From an uncultured Neglectibacter sp. (lineage in GTDB: Bacteria > Bacillota > Clostridia > Oscillospirales > Acutalibacteraceae), in NCBI GenBank assembly GCA_904374805.1, contig CAJFEW010000010.1, positions 1 through 52,244 on the forward strand: 52,244 nucleotides of DNA, in the 5' to 3' direction. Positions 15,382 to 23,503 of the stretch are shown here, piece after piece. Under the pieces are notes generated by a model that was not told where the DNA came from, did not search any database, and worked only from the letters and a program-made list of their open reading frames with translations. The position numbers and the translations under genes were made by a program. Within the stretch, counting starts at the first letter, position 1, and each line of letters starts with the position of its first letter.

Positions 15382-15762
15382 ATGAACCCGGATCTTTTGT
15401 TTTTCTTTGAAAAAGAGCCAGGCGCCTTACAACTGTACCAGGTGCTGGAAGCCCGCCTGAAGGCGCTCCTCCCGGAAATGGGAGTCAAAGTGGGGAAAAG
15501 CCAGATCACCTTTACCCTGCACCGGCAATTCGGCTGTGCGTCCCTGCTAAAAGTGGGCAGAGCCGCCCAGCGGCCCCATCCCTATCTGACGGTAACCTTC
15601 GGGCTGGACCATCCCGTGGAAAGTCCACGAATCGCTGGAAAAACCGAACCCTATCCCCGCCGCTGGACCCACCACGTGCTGGTGGGCACACCGGAAGAAG
15701 TGGATGCGGAACTGCTGGGCTGGCTGCAGGAAGCAGCCTGGTTTTCCGCATCCAAACGGTGA
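15382..15762 (+). CDS. DUF5655 domain protein
   Basis: Small soluble protein of 126 residues that resembles DUF5655 proteins: a hydrophobic core with VGKSQITFTLHRQFGCASL and a TVTFGLDHPVESPRI strand-turn, ending in a W-rich C-terminal helix (LLGWLQEAAWF). Related proteins are often annotated as predicted transport proteins, but no transport evidence exists here and there is no membrane segment. Third gene of the dtd operon; followed within 50 bases by a terminator. Confidence 0.65.
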   Translation: MNPDLLFFFEKEPGALQLYQVLEARLKALLPEMGVKVGKSQITFTLHRQFGCASLLKVGRAAQRPHPYLTVTFGLDHPVESPRIAGKTEPYPRRWTHHVLVGTPEEVDAELLGWLQEAAWFSASKR

Positions 15763-15807
15763 TCTTCCGTGCTGTGAGATGGCAGGGCATCGGCAAACAC
15801 TGAAAAG

Positions 15808-15835
15808 GGCCGCTGCGTTTTGCAGCGGCCTTTTT
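15808..15835 (+). terminator. Terminator of the dtd operon
   Basis: GGCCGCTGC, loop GTTTT, GCAGCGGCC, then TTTTT. Confidence 0.88.
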
Positions 15836-15916
15836 CTTCCCTCGAACACAGCTGGAACCGGCCTTTGCAGGTTCCGGCCGCACCACATGGGGAAAGCTAT
15901 CTTATTCCACTGATCG

Positions 15917-17029
15917 TCAGCGCCAGCCTTGAAACCCGTCGAACCGCTGGGAGACGGTTTTTAAGTGGGTGCGGATGGGCAGATGCTGGGGACAGTGGCT
16001 CTCACACAGGCCGCACTGGATGCAGTCCCCCGCCCGCCCATTCTTCTGGGCCAGGTTAAAGTAGTAGACCACCTGGGTGGTGGAGTGCCCCTCTTGCAGC
16101 AAAGAGAGATAGTCCGGGATGGGAATGTTCTTGGGACAGGTCACCGTGCAGTACCGGCAGCCTGTGCAGGGGATCATGGCGGACTGCTGAATGATGCGGG
16201 CCGCCTGTTCCACCACCTGCAGCTCCTGTTCCGTCAAGGGCTGGGGGTCGTCCAGCGCGTCCATATTGTCCTGGAGCTGTTCCATGGTGTTCATGCCGGA
16301 AAGCACCGCCATCACCCCTGGATGGCCGGCGGCAAACCGCAGGGCCCACGCCGCCGGGCTCCAATCGGGATGGACCGCCCGCATCAGCTGCTCCGCCTCT
16401 TCAGGCACCTTGGCCAAGGTGCCCCCTTTGATAGGTTCCATCACCAGCACCGGTTTGTTGTGCTTGCGGCAGACTTCGTAGCACTTGCGGGACTGAATGC
16501 TCTCGTTGTCCCAGTCCAGGTAATTGATCTGCAGCTGCACCACATCCAGCTCTGGGTGGTCGGTGAGGATCTGATCCAAAAGCTCGGCGTTGTCGTGGTA
16601 CGACATGCCGATGTGTTTGGCATACCCCTTCTCCTTCAGGCTCTGGATAAAGGCAAAGCTGTCCAGCTCCTGGGAGACCTTGTAGTTGACCGCTCCCTGG
16701 TTGTGCAGCAGGTAGTAGTCCACATAGTCCACACCCAGCTTCTCCATCTGCCGGCGAAACGTCTCCCCCTGCTCCTCCTGGGTGTGCATAAACTCGTTGG
16801 AGAGTTTGGTGGTCAGCACATAGCTCTCCCGGGGATACCGGTCCACCAATGCCCGGCGGATGGCCTCTTCGCTGTTGCCGCCACAGTACTTAAAGGCCGT
16901 GTCAAAGTAGCAAAAGCCCCGCTCCATATAGGCGTCCACCAACTCTTTGACCTTTTCATAGTCCACAGCCGACCGGTCCTGCGGGTCGGTAGTGGGCAGG
17001 CGCATAAAACCAAAACCAAGTTTTTTCAT
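15917..17029 (-). CDS. Aldo/keto reductase with C-terminal 2x[4Fe-4S] ferredoxin domain
   Basis: 370 residues: an AKR TIM barrel (about 1-280) followed by a ferredoxin-like domain. The AKR tetrad is present: Asp in CYFDTAFKY, Tyr in the same segment, Lys in TTKL and His in YYLLHN. The C-terminal half has CTGCRYCTVTCP (near residue 288) and CIQCGLCESHCP (near 340), predicting two cubane clusters. Such AKR-ferredoxin fusions are common in strict anaerobes and may couple carbonyl reduction to ferredoxin rather than only NADPH. It follows the flavoprotein gene by 27 bases on the same strand. ATG17029 has AGGAGGAT upstream. Confidence 0.9.
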   Translation of the reverse strand: MKKLGFGFMRLPTTDPQDRSAVDYEKVKELVDAYMERGFCYFDTAFKYCGGNSEEAIRRALVDRYPRESYVLTTKLSNEFMHTQEEQGETFRRQMEKLGVDYVDYYLLHNQGAVNYKVSQELDSFAFIQSLKEKGYAKHIGMSYHDNAELLDQILTDHPELDVVQLQINYLDWDNESIQSRKCYEVCRKHNKPVLVMEPIKGGTLAKVPEEAEQLMRAVHPDWSPAAWALRFAAGHPGVMAVLSGMNTMEQLQDNMDALDDPQPLTEQELQVVEQAARIIQQSAMIPCTGCRYCTVTCPKNIPIPDYLSLLQEGHSTTQVVYYFNLAQKNGRAGDCIQCGLCESHCPQHLPIRTHLKTVSQRFDGFQGWR

Positions 17030-17056
17030 AGGTATCCTCCTCCTGTACCCTGTAAG

Positions 17057-17617
17057 TTACACCGATTTTCCCATTTCATAGGCTTTTTCCATCCACACTG
17101 GCTGCTCCCGGATGGTCCCCGGGGCATAGGCGCCCCCGGCGTTGAGAATGCCTCCCTCTTCCACCTGGCGCAGGCAGCGGAGAAAGCCCCGGAAGGTGCC
17201 GTTGGCGGCCTCATGGTTTTCCGCGTGCTCCGGGGAGATGGGCGCGGCAGACACCGTGATGAAATAGGCCTTCTTTCCCCGGGACTGGCGCATATAGAGC
17301 TCCCCGGCGATAAACCGGTCCATAAACACCTTCAGCTGGGCGCTGACCGACATAAAGTAAATGGGCGTGGCCAGCACCAGCACATCTGCAGCGTGGACCT
17401 TTGCAAGCAGCTGGGCCATGTCGTCCTGCTGCATGCAGCCTTTCCCCGTGCGGACACAGGCCTCGCAGCCTTTGCAAAAGCCAATGTCCTTCTCCCGCAG
17501 GGAGACCAGCTCCACCTGGCAGCCGGCGTCCTGGGCGCCCCTGGCAAACTCCTGGCACAAAATCTCACTGTTGCCTCCCGCCACAGGCGTCGAGGACAGA
17601 AGCAGCACTTTTTTCAT
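17057..17617 (-). CDS. NADPH-dependent FMN reductase-like (iron-sulfur flavoprotein) protein
   Basis: Flavodoxin-fold protein of 186 residues. STPVAGGNSEIL near residue 9 is the FMN phosphate-binding loop, FCKGCEACVRTGKGC near residue 47 has the cysteine spacing of iron-sulfur flavoproteins, and ATPIYFMSVSAQLKVFMDR near residue 83 is the second flavin loop with the family's PIYF/MDR features. It probably transfers electrons between flavin and a [4Fe-4S] cluster. It shares a transcript with the Fe-S aldo-keto reductase downstream and has its own promoter. Confidence 0.88.
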   Translation of the reverse strand: MKKVLLLSSTPVAGGNSEILCQEFARGAQDAGCQVELVSLREKDIGFCKGCEACVRTGKGCMQQDDMAQLLAKVHAADVLVLATPIYFMSVSAQLKVFMDRFIAGELYMRQSRGKKAYFITVSAAPISPEHAENHEAANGTFRGFLRCLRQVEEGGILNAGGAYAPGTIREQPVWMEKAYEMGKSV

Positions 17618-17649
17618 GGTTGGTTCCTCCCGTTGCTTTTCTGTCTTCC

Positions 17650-17678
17650 ATGGTACCGGGTTCTGCCCAAAAGAGCAA
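17650..17678 (-). promoter_or_regulatory. Promoter of the flavoprotein-AKR operon
   Basis: Minus strand TTGCTC, 17 bases, TACCAT, 30 bases before the flavoprotein start. Moderate match. Confidence 0.5.
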
Positions 17679-17730
17679 TTCCAATTTCCTCAGGTTTCCA
17701 TAAGCTGCACTTATCCATGCCCTTCTCAGA

Positions 17731-17764
17731 CAAAGACAAAGGGCTGCCGTTTTCCCGGCAGCCC
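17731..17764 (-). terminator. Terminator of the LysR gene
   Basis: Minus strand GGGCTGCCG, six-base loop, CGGCAGCCC, then TTTGTCTTTG, 50 bases after the LysR stop. Confidence 0.7.
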
Positions 17765-17813
17765 CACAGGCTCTCCCTGTTGCAGCCTATCCCTGTCCCG
17801 GCTGCTTCTGTCT

Positions 17814-18722
17814 CTAGCTCTGCACCGTCTCCTCCGGAAAAGAGAGCAAAAACTGCTCCCGGAGGATCTCCCCAAACAGGGGCAGGTCCTGGTTGCCGTT
17901 ATCCTTGCGCCAAAAGGCGCAGTAGCGGCGGCGAATCTGCTCTCCGTCCCGGGTCAAGGGCAGCCGGCGGATGGTCCCCTCTTCCCCGTCGCCGCCCCCT
18001 TCCAGAGGGAAGATCCCCCGGTTTCCCGACACCAGAAGCCTGGCTGCCTCCAGCGTGGGGGCGAACAAATAGCGGCTGCCAAAGCCCAAGGTGTCCCGAT
18101 AGTAGCCCTTCTCATGTTCCTGTTGGCCGGGAGAGGCCACCAGCACACAGGGATATCCCCGGGCTTCCTGCAAAGAAAGGGACGTCCGCTGGGCCAGCCC
18201 GCCCTGGGCGGAGACCTCCACAAAACAGGGGCAGTAGGCCAAATGGAGATTCACATACACCTGGGAAAAGGCGCGCCTTTGGTCGTTGATCACCAAGTCC
18301 GCCCCGTCAAACCGGAGCAGGTCGTACAGCTCCTCGTGGGTGCCGCTGACCGTCTGGACCACCGCCCCCGGGTACCGGGCGGAAAAGGCAGCCACCGCCC
18401 GGTGCAGTTCCTGGCCGGCATAGTTTCCCGGATAGGCCACCCGCAGCAGCCGCTCGGTCCGGCTGGCCCGATGATGCGTCTCCCGGCACACCCGGTCCAG
18501 CTCCTCCAGCACCACCTTGCCCTGGCGGTAAAAATACTCCCCTGCCGGCGTCAGGGAAAAGCGCCTTCCCTCCCGCAGCAGCAGCTGTGCCCCCAGCTCC
18601 TCTTCCAAAGCCTTGATCTGCTGGGAAATGGCGGATTGGGAGATAAAACAGGCCTCTGCCGCCTGGGTAAAGCTTCCCCGGTCCACCACTTCCATAAAGT
18701 ATCGCATCTGCCGCAGCAGCAT
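17814..18722 (-). CDS. LysR-type transcriptional regulator
   Basis: 302 residues with the N-terminal LTTR winged helix (residues 1-60; SFTQAAEACFISQSAISQQIKALEEELGAQLLLRE is split here as SFTQAAEACFISQ and SAISQQIKALEEELG) and a periplasmic-binding-like effector domain. ATG18722 follows GGGAGGGAAGGAG. It is divergent from the aldo/keto reductase at 18897 with 174 bases between start codons, the standard LysR arrangement, so it probably controls that gene and itself. The effector is unknown. Confidence 0.92.
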   Translation of the reverse strand: MLLRQMRYFMEVVDRGSFTQAAEACFISQSAISQQIKALEEELGAQLLLREGRRFSLTPAGEYFYRQGKVVLEELDRVCRETHHRASRTERLLRVAYPGNYAGQELHRAVAAFSARYPGAVVQTVSGTHEELYDLLRFDGADLVINDQRRAFSQVYVNLHLAYCPCFVEVSAQGGLAQRTSLSLQEARGYPCVLVASPGQQEHEKGYYRDTLGFGSRYLFAPTLEAARLLVSGNRGIFPLEGGGDGEEGTIRRLPLTRDGEQIRRRYCAFWRKDNGNQDLPLFGEILREQFLLSFPEETVQS

Positions 18723-18761
18723 TTCTTCTCCTTCCCTCCCGTTTGCATACTCTTTGGGAAA

Positions 18762-18791
18762 AGTATAGCACACGCCCCCGCTAAGAGACAA
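18762..18791 (-). promoter_or_regulatory. Promoter of the LysR gene
   Basis: Minus strand TTGTCT, 18 bases, TATACT. It lies back to back with the aldo/keto reductase promoter, leaving about 45 bases between the two -35 elements for LysR binding. Confidence 0.55.
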
Positions 18792-18834
18792 GGGATCCAT
18801 TAGCGGAACTTATAGAAAAGTCCGAAAAACAGAA

Positions 18835-18863
18835 TTGCTCTCCCCTGCAAATCCCTGTATACT
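18835..18863 (+). promoter_or_regulatory. Promoter of the second aldo/keto reductase
   Basis: TTGCTC, 17 bases, TATACT, followed after 25 bases by the RBS AGGAGG. Confidence 0.65.
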
Positions 18864-18896
18864 GAGGGCAAATCCATTCGCAAGGAGGACTGCATC

Positions 18897-19883
18897 GTGC
18901 AAGTCAGAACACTGGGCAATACAGACCTGCAAATCTCTGCAGTGGGCTTGGGCTGCATGGGCCTGAGCCACGCTTTCGGCACCCCTCTGGAACGGGCGGA
19001 AGCGGCCGAAAAAGTCCGCAAGGCTTTCGACCTGGGCTACACCTTTTTTGACACGGCCGAGTGCTACACCGGCACCAACCCGGACGGCACCACCGCCTAC
19101 AACGAGGAGGCCGTGGGAGACGGGATCCAGGGGATCCGGGACAAAATTGTGCTCTGCACCAAGTGCGGCGTGCGCCACTTGGGAGATCACCTGGAGATGG
19201 ACAGCCGCCCGGAAACCATCCGCAAGTCCTTGGAAGGAAGCCTCCGGCGCCTGAAGACCGACTACATCGACCTGTACTACCAGCATCGGGTGGACCCCCA
19301 GGTGGAGCCTGAAGTGGTGGCTGACACCATGGCCCAGCTGATCAAAGAGGGAAAAATTCGGGCTTGGGGCATCTCCGCCGTCAGCGAAGAGTACCTGCGT
19401 CGGGCCCACAAAGTGTGCCCCGTCTCCGCTGTACAGAACATGTACAACTTGATCGACCGGGATACGGAGTCGCTCTTCCCCACGTTGGAGGAACTGGGCA
19501 TCACCTTGGTGGCCTACACCCCTCTGGCCAAAGGGTTCCTCTCCGGCTCCTATCTGGAGCGGCCCACCTTCGACCATCCGGAGGACAACCGCTCCGGCCG
19601 GTACCAATTCTCCGAAGAAGGTTTCCGCTACTACCAGGCAGCCCTGGACCTGCTGCGCTCCATCGCCCAGGAGAAAAACGCCACCATGGCCCAAATTGCC
19701 CTGGCCTGGATGCTGTGCAAAAAGCCGTGGATTGTGCCCATTCCCGGCACCCGAAACGTCTCCCGCATGGAGGAAAACGCCAAGGCTTCCGACCTGACTT
19801 TGCTCCCCCAGGAAGTGGAGCAGATCGACGCCGCTTTGGACCGGCTTCACTTGGCCAGCACCTCCAGCCGGCGCCTGCATTGA
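18897..19883 (+). CDS. Aldo/keto reductase (soluble NADPH type)
   Basis: 328-residue TIM-barrel oxidoreductase of the AKR13/YajO-like group. The tetrad is visible: Asp and Tyr in FFDTAECY, Lys in CTKCG and His in YYQHRVD. PGTRNVSRMEEN near residue 280 is the NADP 2'-phosphate binding loop. It reduces aldehydes or ketones, or works as a sugar or quinone reductase. The start is GTG18897 with AGGAGG nine bases upstream. It is controlled, by inference, by the divergent LysR protein. The 3' region holds a structured segment (about 19894-19929) before the terminator. Confidence 0.9.
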   Translation: MQVRTLGNTDLQISAVGLGCMGLSHAFGTPLERAEAAEKVRKAFDLGYTFFDTAECYTGTNPDGTTAYNEEAVGDGIQGIRDKIVLCTKCGVRHLGDHLEMDSRPETIRKSLEGSLRRLKTDYIDLYYQHRVDPQVEPEVVADTMAQLIKEGKIRAWGISAVSEEYLRRAHKVCPVSAVQNMYNLIDRDTESLFPTLEELGITLVAYTPLAKGFLSGSYLERPTFDHPEDNRSGRYQFSEEGFRYYQAALDLLRSIAQEKNATMAQIALAWMLCKKPWIVPIPGTRNVSRMEENAKASDLTLLPQEVEQIDAALDRLHLASTSSRRLH

Positions 19884-19954
19884 GAAGACGTCCCCGCTAG
19901 AGACTCCACCAAGGAGCTTGTTCTAGGGGCGAAACAAAAAACTCCTCCCACTGG

Positions 19955-19995
19955 GCGGGCACGCGGCAAGGTTCTTTGCCGTGGGCCCGCTTTTT
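19955..19995 (+). terminator. Terminator of the aldo/keto reductase gene
   Basis: GCGGGCACGCGGCAA and TTGCCGTGGGCCCGC form a long imperfect stem, followed by TTTTT. Confidence 0.8.
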
Positions 19996-20149
19996 GCCGC
20001 TGCCTTTCCCGCAGCTTCAGGAAAAAGCAACTTCACCTAGTCCAATTTTCCTATTATTTTGTGCATCCTCTTTAAAAAATTCTCCCCATTTTCTGCGGGA
20101 CGTCCCGGCATTTTTTCGGAAAAATCTACATAAAATAGCCTTTTTTCCG

Positions 20150-20178
20150 TTGCACATTCCCTTGTTTTCCTGTATACT
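20150..20178 (+). promoter_or_regulatory. Sigma-A promoter of the Fic gene
   Basis: TTGCAC, 17 bases, TATACT, about 40 bases before the start codon. Confidence 0.65.
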
Positions 20179-20218
20179 GTTTCCATAATTCTTCAGGATT
20201 ACAAAGGAGGTGCCCCCC

Positions 20219-20950
20219 ATGAGCACCTATACTTCGATTCTCAACTGGTGGCAATCCCACCAGCTTCGCTGCCCCTGCGATTTGGACAGGCTCCTGCAAC
20301 GGTTTAACCCCCGTTTTGTGCGGGAATCCTGCCTGTTGGAGGGGTGGGACATTCCCCTGGACACGGCGGAAGAAGTGTTCCGCAGCGGGACGGTTTCCCA
20401 ATTTTCCGGGGATCCCAAGGCGCTGCTGCAGCTGTACACCCAAAAGCAGTGCTACGAGTACCTGCGGGAGAAAATCATGGCCCGGGACGATATGGACACC
20501 TTTCTTGTGTTGGAAATTCACCGTATTCTGACCAGCGGCACCTACGCAGAACCCTACTACCTGGCCAGCGGGGAACGGGCGGGGGAATTTAAAAAGCAGG
20601 ATTACGTCACCGCAGTCAACGCGGTGGGGGTTCCCGCCCGGGATGTGGGCAAAGAACTAGATCAGCTCATGGAGGAGGTCAGCGGCTACTGCGGGTCAGA
20701 TCTGCTGCGGGCCGCCGCCTATTTGCACGCCCGGTTTGAAAACATCCATCCCTTTGCCGCCGGCAATGGGGCCGCCGGAAGAGTGCTGGTCAACTTTTTC
20801 CTGCTGACCCGGGACCATCCGCCCCTGCTGGTCTTTTCCCAAGACCAGGACCGCTACTACGCGTGCCTGACAACCTTCGACCAGCAAAAAGACGCCCGTC
20901 CCCTGGCGGACTTCTTCCAAGAACAGCTGGAAAAGTTTTGGAAGCAGTGA
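20219..20950 (+). CDS. Fic family protein with altered active-site motif
   Basis: 243-residue Fic-fold protein. Fic enzymes usually transfer AMP to target proteins using HxFx(D/E)GNGRxxR. Here residues 177-188 read HPFAAGNGAAGR: the His is kept, but the Mg-binding acidic residue is Ala181 and the first Arg, which contacts the phosphates, is Ala185. Residues 37-42 read SCLLEG, which fits the inhibitory (S/T)xxxE(G/N) helix of class II Fic proteins. So the regulatory helix is present while the catalytic loop is changed, suggesting a different reaction, very low activity, or a binding role. ATG20219 follows AAAGGAGG. No antitoxin-like partner is adjacent; the gene stands alone under its own promoter. 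Confidence 0.85.
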   Translation: MSTYTSILNWWQSHQLRCPCDLDRLLQRFNPRFVRESCLLEGWDIPLDTAEEVFRSGTVSQFSGDPKALLQLYTQKQCYEYLREKIMARDDMDTFLVLEIHRILTSGTYAEPYYLASGERAGEFKKQDYVTAVNAVGVPARDVGKELDQLMEEVSGYCGSDLLRAAAYLHARFENIHPFAAGNGAAGRVLVNFFLLTRDHPPLLVFSQDQDRYYACLTTFDQQKDARPLADFFQEQLEKFWKQ

Positions 20951-21068
20951 AAGCTTTCCCGGCGTCCTCCAGTTCTTCCCGCCGCCCCACCCTTTGGATC
21001 CCTTGTCAAACCGGACGTTTCCTGGTAAGATAGGTTTCCCTTGATTTTTTAGAAAGAAGGTTGTTTCC

Positions 21069-21419
21069 ATGCTTTTTGTCTGCTATCCCAAGTGCTCCAC
21101 CTGCAAAAAAGCCCAAGCCTGGCTGGACGCCCACAGCCTCTCCTACCAGGTGCGGGATATCAAAACCCAAAACCCCACCCAAGAGGAGCTGCGCCTGTGG
21201 CATCAGAAGAGCGGGCTGCCCCTCAAGCGCTTTTTCAACACCAGCGGCCAACAGTACCGGGCGCTGGAGCTGAAGGACAAGCTGCCCACCCTGACGGAGG
21301 AGGAACAGTTTTCCCTGCTGGCCACGGACGGTATGCTGGTGAAACGTCCCCTGCTGGTAACAGAGGACCGGGTCCTGGTGGGCTTTAAAGAGGCAGAGTG
21401 GGCCGCCGCCCTGCTGTGA
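21069..21419 (+). CDS. ArsC/Spx/YffB family protein
   Basis: Thioredoxin-fold protein of 116 residues with the N-terminal YPKCSTCKKAQAWL: a CxxC pair and the family Cys. RFFNTSGQQYRALELKD and LLVKRPLL-like text (MLVKRPLLVTEDRVLVGFKE) follow the ArsC-like pattern, including the conserved Arg-Pro. It could be an arsenate reductase-like thiol protein or a Spx-like regulator; the lack of any ars gene nearby favours neither. AGAAGG lies upstream of ATG21069. Its stop codon overlaps the next start (TGATG), so the two are translationally coupled. Confidence 0.85.
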   Translation: MLFVCYPKCSTCKKAQAWLDAHSLSYQVRDIKTQNPTQEELRLWHQKSGLPLKRFFNTSGQQYRALELKDKLPTLTEEEQFSLLATDGMLVKRPLLVTEDRVLVGFKEAEWAAALL

Positions 21420-21961
21420 TGCGCCTATTCTACGGGCTCCGGCTCCCTTCGGAGGCCTTGCATTCCATGGAGCAGCTGCAAAATCAGCTGCGGGCGCAGT
21501 TTCCCAGGGCCCGGTTTCCTGCGCCGGAAACGTTTCATGTGACCCTGGCTTTTTTGGGAGACACCCCTGTGCAGCGGCTGGACACTGCGAAGAGAGTGGT
21601 GAACGCCCTCCTGCCCGCTCCTTTGGACCTGCAGGTTTCCCACTGGGGCACGTTTCCCCAAGAAAAAGGGGAGGTTCTTTGGCTGGGCTTGGACCCCTCC
21701 CCGGAGTTGGACCGTTTGCACCGCCTTTTGGCCCACCGGCTGCAGGAAGCAGGGTTTCCCTTGGAAAGCCGCCGGTTTCAGCCCCATGTGACCTTGGCCC
21801 GGCAGGTGCCCTTTGCTTCTCCGGACACACCCCGGAAGCTGCCGGCTTTTTCCCCTTTCCCCCTCCCCTGCGAAACGGTCAGCCTGCTGCGCTCCCATCT
21901 CCTCCCTCAGGGGGCCCGGTATGAGGAGCTGGCCTGCTGCAGCAGCAAGTCCCCTGTGTGA
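21419..21961 (+). CDS. thpR: RNA 2',3'-cyclic phosphodiesterase (LigT/2H family)
   Basis: 180-residue 2H phosphoesterase. The two HxTx motifs are clear: FHVTLAFLG near residue 41 and QPHVTLARQV near residue 125. The family opens 2',3'-cyclic phosphates on RNA ends in vitro and is named ThpR. ATG21419 overlaps the stop of the preceding ArsC-like gene by one base, so the earlier in-frame start is not needed. The C-terminus (YEELACCSSKSPV) is normal for the family. Confidence 0.92.
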   Translation: MRLFYGLRLPSEALHSMEQLQNQLRAQFPRARFPAPETFHVTLAFLGDTPVQRLDTAKRVVNALLPAPLDLQVSHWGTFPQEKGEVLWLGLDPSPELDRLHRLLAHRLQEAGFPLESRRFQPHVTLARQVPFASPDTPRKLPAFSPFPLPCETVSLLRSHLLPQGARYEELACCSSKSPV

Positions 21962-22069
21962 AGTATATAACCTTTACACCGGAAACGTTTCGCGGAGCGA
22001 TCCCCCTTGGAAAGGCCAAGCACACCGGGAATTTTCCCTGGCCAGCCAGGCGTTTTCAAGGATCTACCG

Positions 22070-22114
22070 AAAAAGCACATCCCCTCGCCTCACAGTGGCA
22101 AGGAGATGTGCTTT
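22070..22114 (-). terminator. Terminator of the MarR gene
   Basis: Minus strand AGCACATC and GATGTGCT enclose a paired inner arm (CCTTGCC/GGCGAGG) and are followed by TTTTT. About 20 bases after the MarR stop. Confidence 0.75.
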
Positions 22115-22132
22115 ACACTTTTCTTGACAGTT

Positions 22133-22570
22133 TCACTCTTTTAAGTGGGCCCGGATTTTTTCGCAAATGGTTAAAAAGGTGGCCTTCTCCTCTGGGGTCA
22201 GACACTGGGACAACCGGTCTTCCACCTGGCGAATACTCCGCTCCACCCGTTCGTGCAGTTCCACGCCTCGGGGGGTCAGCTCCAGCTTTTTCAGCCTGGC
22301 GTCCCGCTCTACAGAACTGCGGGTGATCAGCCCATTGCGTTCCATCAGCTGTAAAATACCTGTCACCGTGGAACGCCGGATGGAAAAATGCTCTTGAATG
22401 TCCCGCTGGAAGATTTCCCTGCCTTGGTTTTCATAGAGATAGCCGAGGATCCATCCCTGTACGCCCGTAGGATGATCGTCCTGCTCGGCAAAAGCCACCT
22501 GATCCACGGTGCGCTTGACAAGGTGGGACAGCGTGCGAATTTGAAAACCTATATCCTCTCGATACTCCAT
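22133..22570 (-). CDS. MarR family transcriptional regulator
   Basis: 145-residue winged-helix regulator. The DNA-binding core is IFQRDIQEHFSIRRSTVTGILQLMERNGLITRSSVERDARLKKLELTPRG, split by helix and wing, with the conserved Asp-Arg wing tip (ERDARLKK). Flanking helices would form the dimer. ATG22570 follows AAAGGAAG. Overlapping the promoter is a set of GTTAG/CTAAC inverted repeats, the typical place for MarR self-repression. No gene is co-transcribed, so the regulon must be elsewhere. Confidence 0.92.
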   Translation of the reverse strand: MEYREDIGFQIRTLSHLVKRTVDQVAFAEQDDHPTGVQGWILGYLYENQGREIFQRDIQEHFSIRRSTVTGILQLMERNGLITRSSVERDARLKKLELTPRGVELHERVERSIRQVEDRLSQCLTPEEKATFLTICEKIRAHLKE

Positions 22571-22593
22571 GGGGAAAGCTTCCTTTGCAATTT

Positions 22594-22613
22594 GTTAGGT
22601 TACTAACAGTTAG
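22594..22613 (-). promoter_or_regulatory. Probable MarR operator
   Basis: Three half sites in a row: GTTAG (22594), CTAAC (22603) and GTTAG (22609), giving two overlapping inverted repeats across the -10 and transcription start of the MarR gene. Confidence 0.6.
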
Positions 22614-22640
22614 TATACCGGATTTTCCGCCTTTTGTCAA
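22612..22640 (-). promoter_or_regulatory. Sigma-A promoter of the MarR gene
   Basis: Minus strand TTGACA, 17 bases, TATACT. The -10 touches the operator. Confidence 0.8.
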
Positions 22641-22669
22641 CGGAGGCCCGGCAGTTTTGCAAAGTCCCC

Positions 22670-23473
22670 TCAGCGGCAGGGGTGGTTCCCCTCTCCCAGG
22701 TCCGTAGCCTTGGGCGGGAAGAATTCGCTGGTGGGAAACTCAATGCGGCGGAACAGCTCGCAGGGATTGTCGCTGGAAGCCACGCACTCTTTTTCCGGCA
22801 CACAGAAGTCGTAAGCGGGAATCAGCATCTGCACATTGCGCACAATCTGCACAATGATGAACAGGCCAATGGTGGCGTACACCACATTTTTTGGCTGGCA
22901 TGTTTCGAACTCTCCCCCATAGCGCTGGCAGATGGATTCGGGAATGCGGCAGTAGGGCTCGCAGCCGCAGGCGGGATACTCACACAACCTGGCGGACAAT
23001 GCCACAGGTTCCGCCACCTGCACCGTGGCCTTGGGCAAAATGCGGGCGTCTTCCGCCTGGAGATCGTCCAGGGAGCACCCGGAGGTGAACAGCTTCACGT
23101 TGCCCTCGCTGCCGTAGAGAATGACCTTCTTGTTGAAGACCGCCACCCCGTTGATGGGCACCGGGCAAGAGGTGGGCCCACCGAACAGGTCCAAGGCAAC
23201 GTCAAAGAAAAAGGTCATGTCCACCGAGTAAAAGCCCTTGTTAAAGGGAATTGGCTGCAAATCCATGTACACGGTGATCACGCTTACGTCCCGGATGCGC
23301 ACATTGGTGGCGCTGTCTACCAAGGGCTGCCGCGCCGCGGGAAACAGCACCCGTATGTCTTCCAAACAATCCTTATCGCTGCAGGAGTCGTACACCCGCT
23401 GGGCGTCGATGCAAACTGCTTCTTTGAAATAGTCCCGGCAATCGTAGGCGGGGACGCTTTCATTTTCGGCCAT
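22670..23473 (-). CDS. Cys-rich conserved protein, possible spore coat component
   Basis: 267-residue protein I recognise only as a conserved Clostridia unknown. Near the N-terminus it has CRDYFKEAVCIDA and RVYDSCSDKDCLEDIRV, and near residue 180 a cluster CEYPACGCEPYCRIPESIC; in all about 15 Cys. It has no signal peptide; one hydrophobic stretch (YATIGLFIIVQIVRNVQML) sits near residue 210. The promoter region carries a CATACAAT element typical of mother-cell sigma-E/sigma-K promoters, so a role in the spore coat or exosporium is a reasonable inference. ATG23473 follows AAAGGAGG. Confidence 0.7.
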   Translation of the reverse strand: MAENESVPAYDCRDYFKEAVCIDAQRVYDSCSDKDCLEDIRVLFPAARQPLVDSATNVRIRDVSVITVYMDLQPIPFNKGFYSVDMTFFFDVALDLFGGPTSCPVPINGVAVFNKKVILYGSEGNVKLFTSGCSLDDLQAEDARILPKATVQVAEPVALSARLCEYPACGCEPYCRIPESICQRYGGEFETCQPKNVVYATIGLFIIVQIVRNVQMLIPAYDFCVPEKECVASSDNPCELFRRIEFPTSEFFPPKATDLGEGNHPCR

Positions 23474-23503
23474 GAAATCTCCTCCTTTGGGGTTTCTCCT
23501 TCC

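Larger units (their letters stand above)
19884..20218. other. Intergenic region between aldo/keto reductase and Fic gene
   Basis: About 335 bases without a protein gene. It holds an interrupted inverted repeat (CCCCGCTAGA at 19893 paired with TCTAGGGG near 19922), the terminator at 19955-19995, an AT-rich stretch, and the promoter and RBS of the Fic gene at the right end. Confidence 0.6.

Noticed and set aside
15965-18289. 774-codon plus-strand frame opposite the Fe-S AKR, flavoprotein and LysR genes
   Set aside because: Shadow frame spanning three well-supported genes and their promoters.
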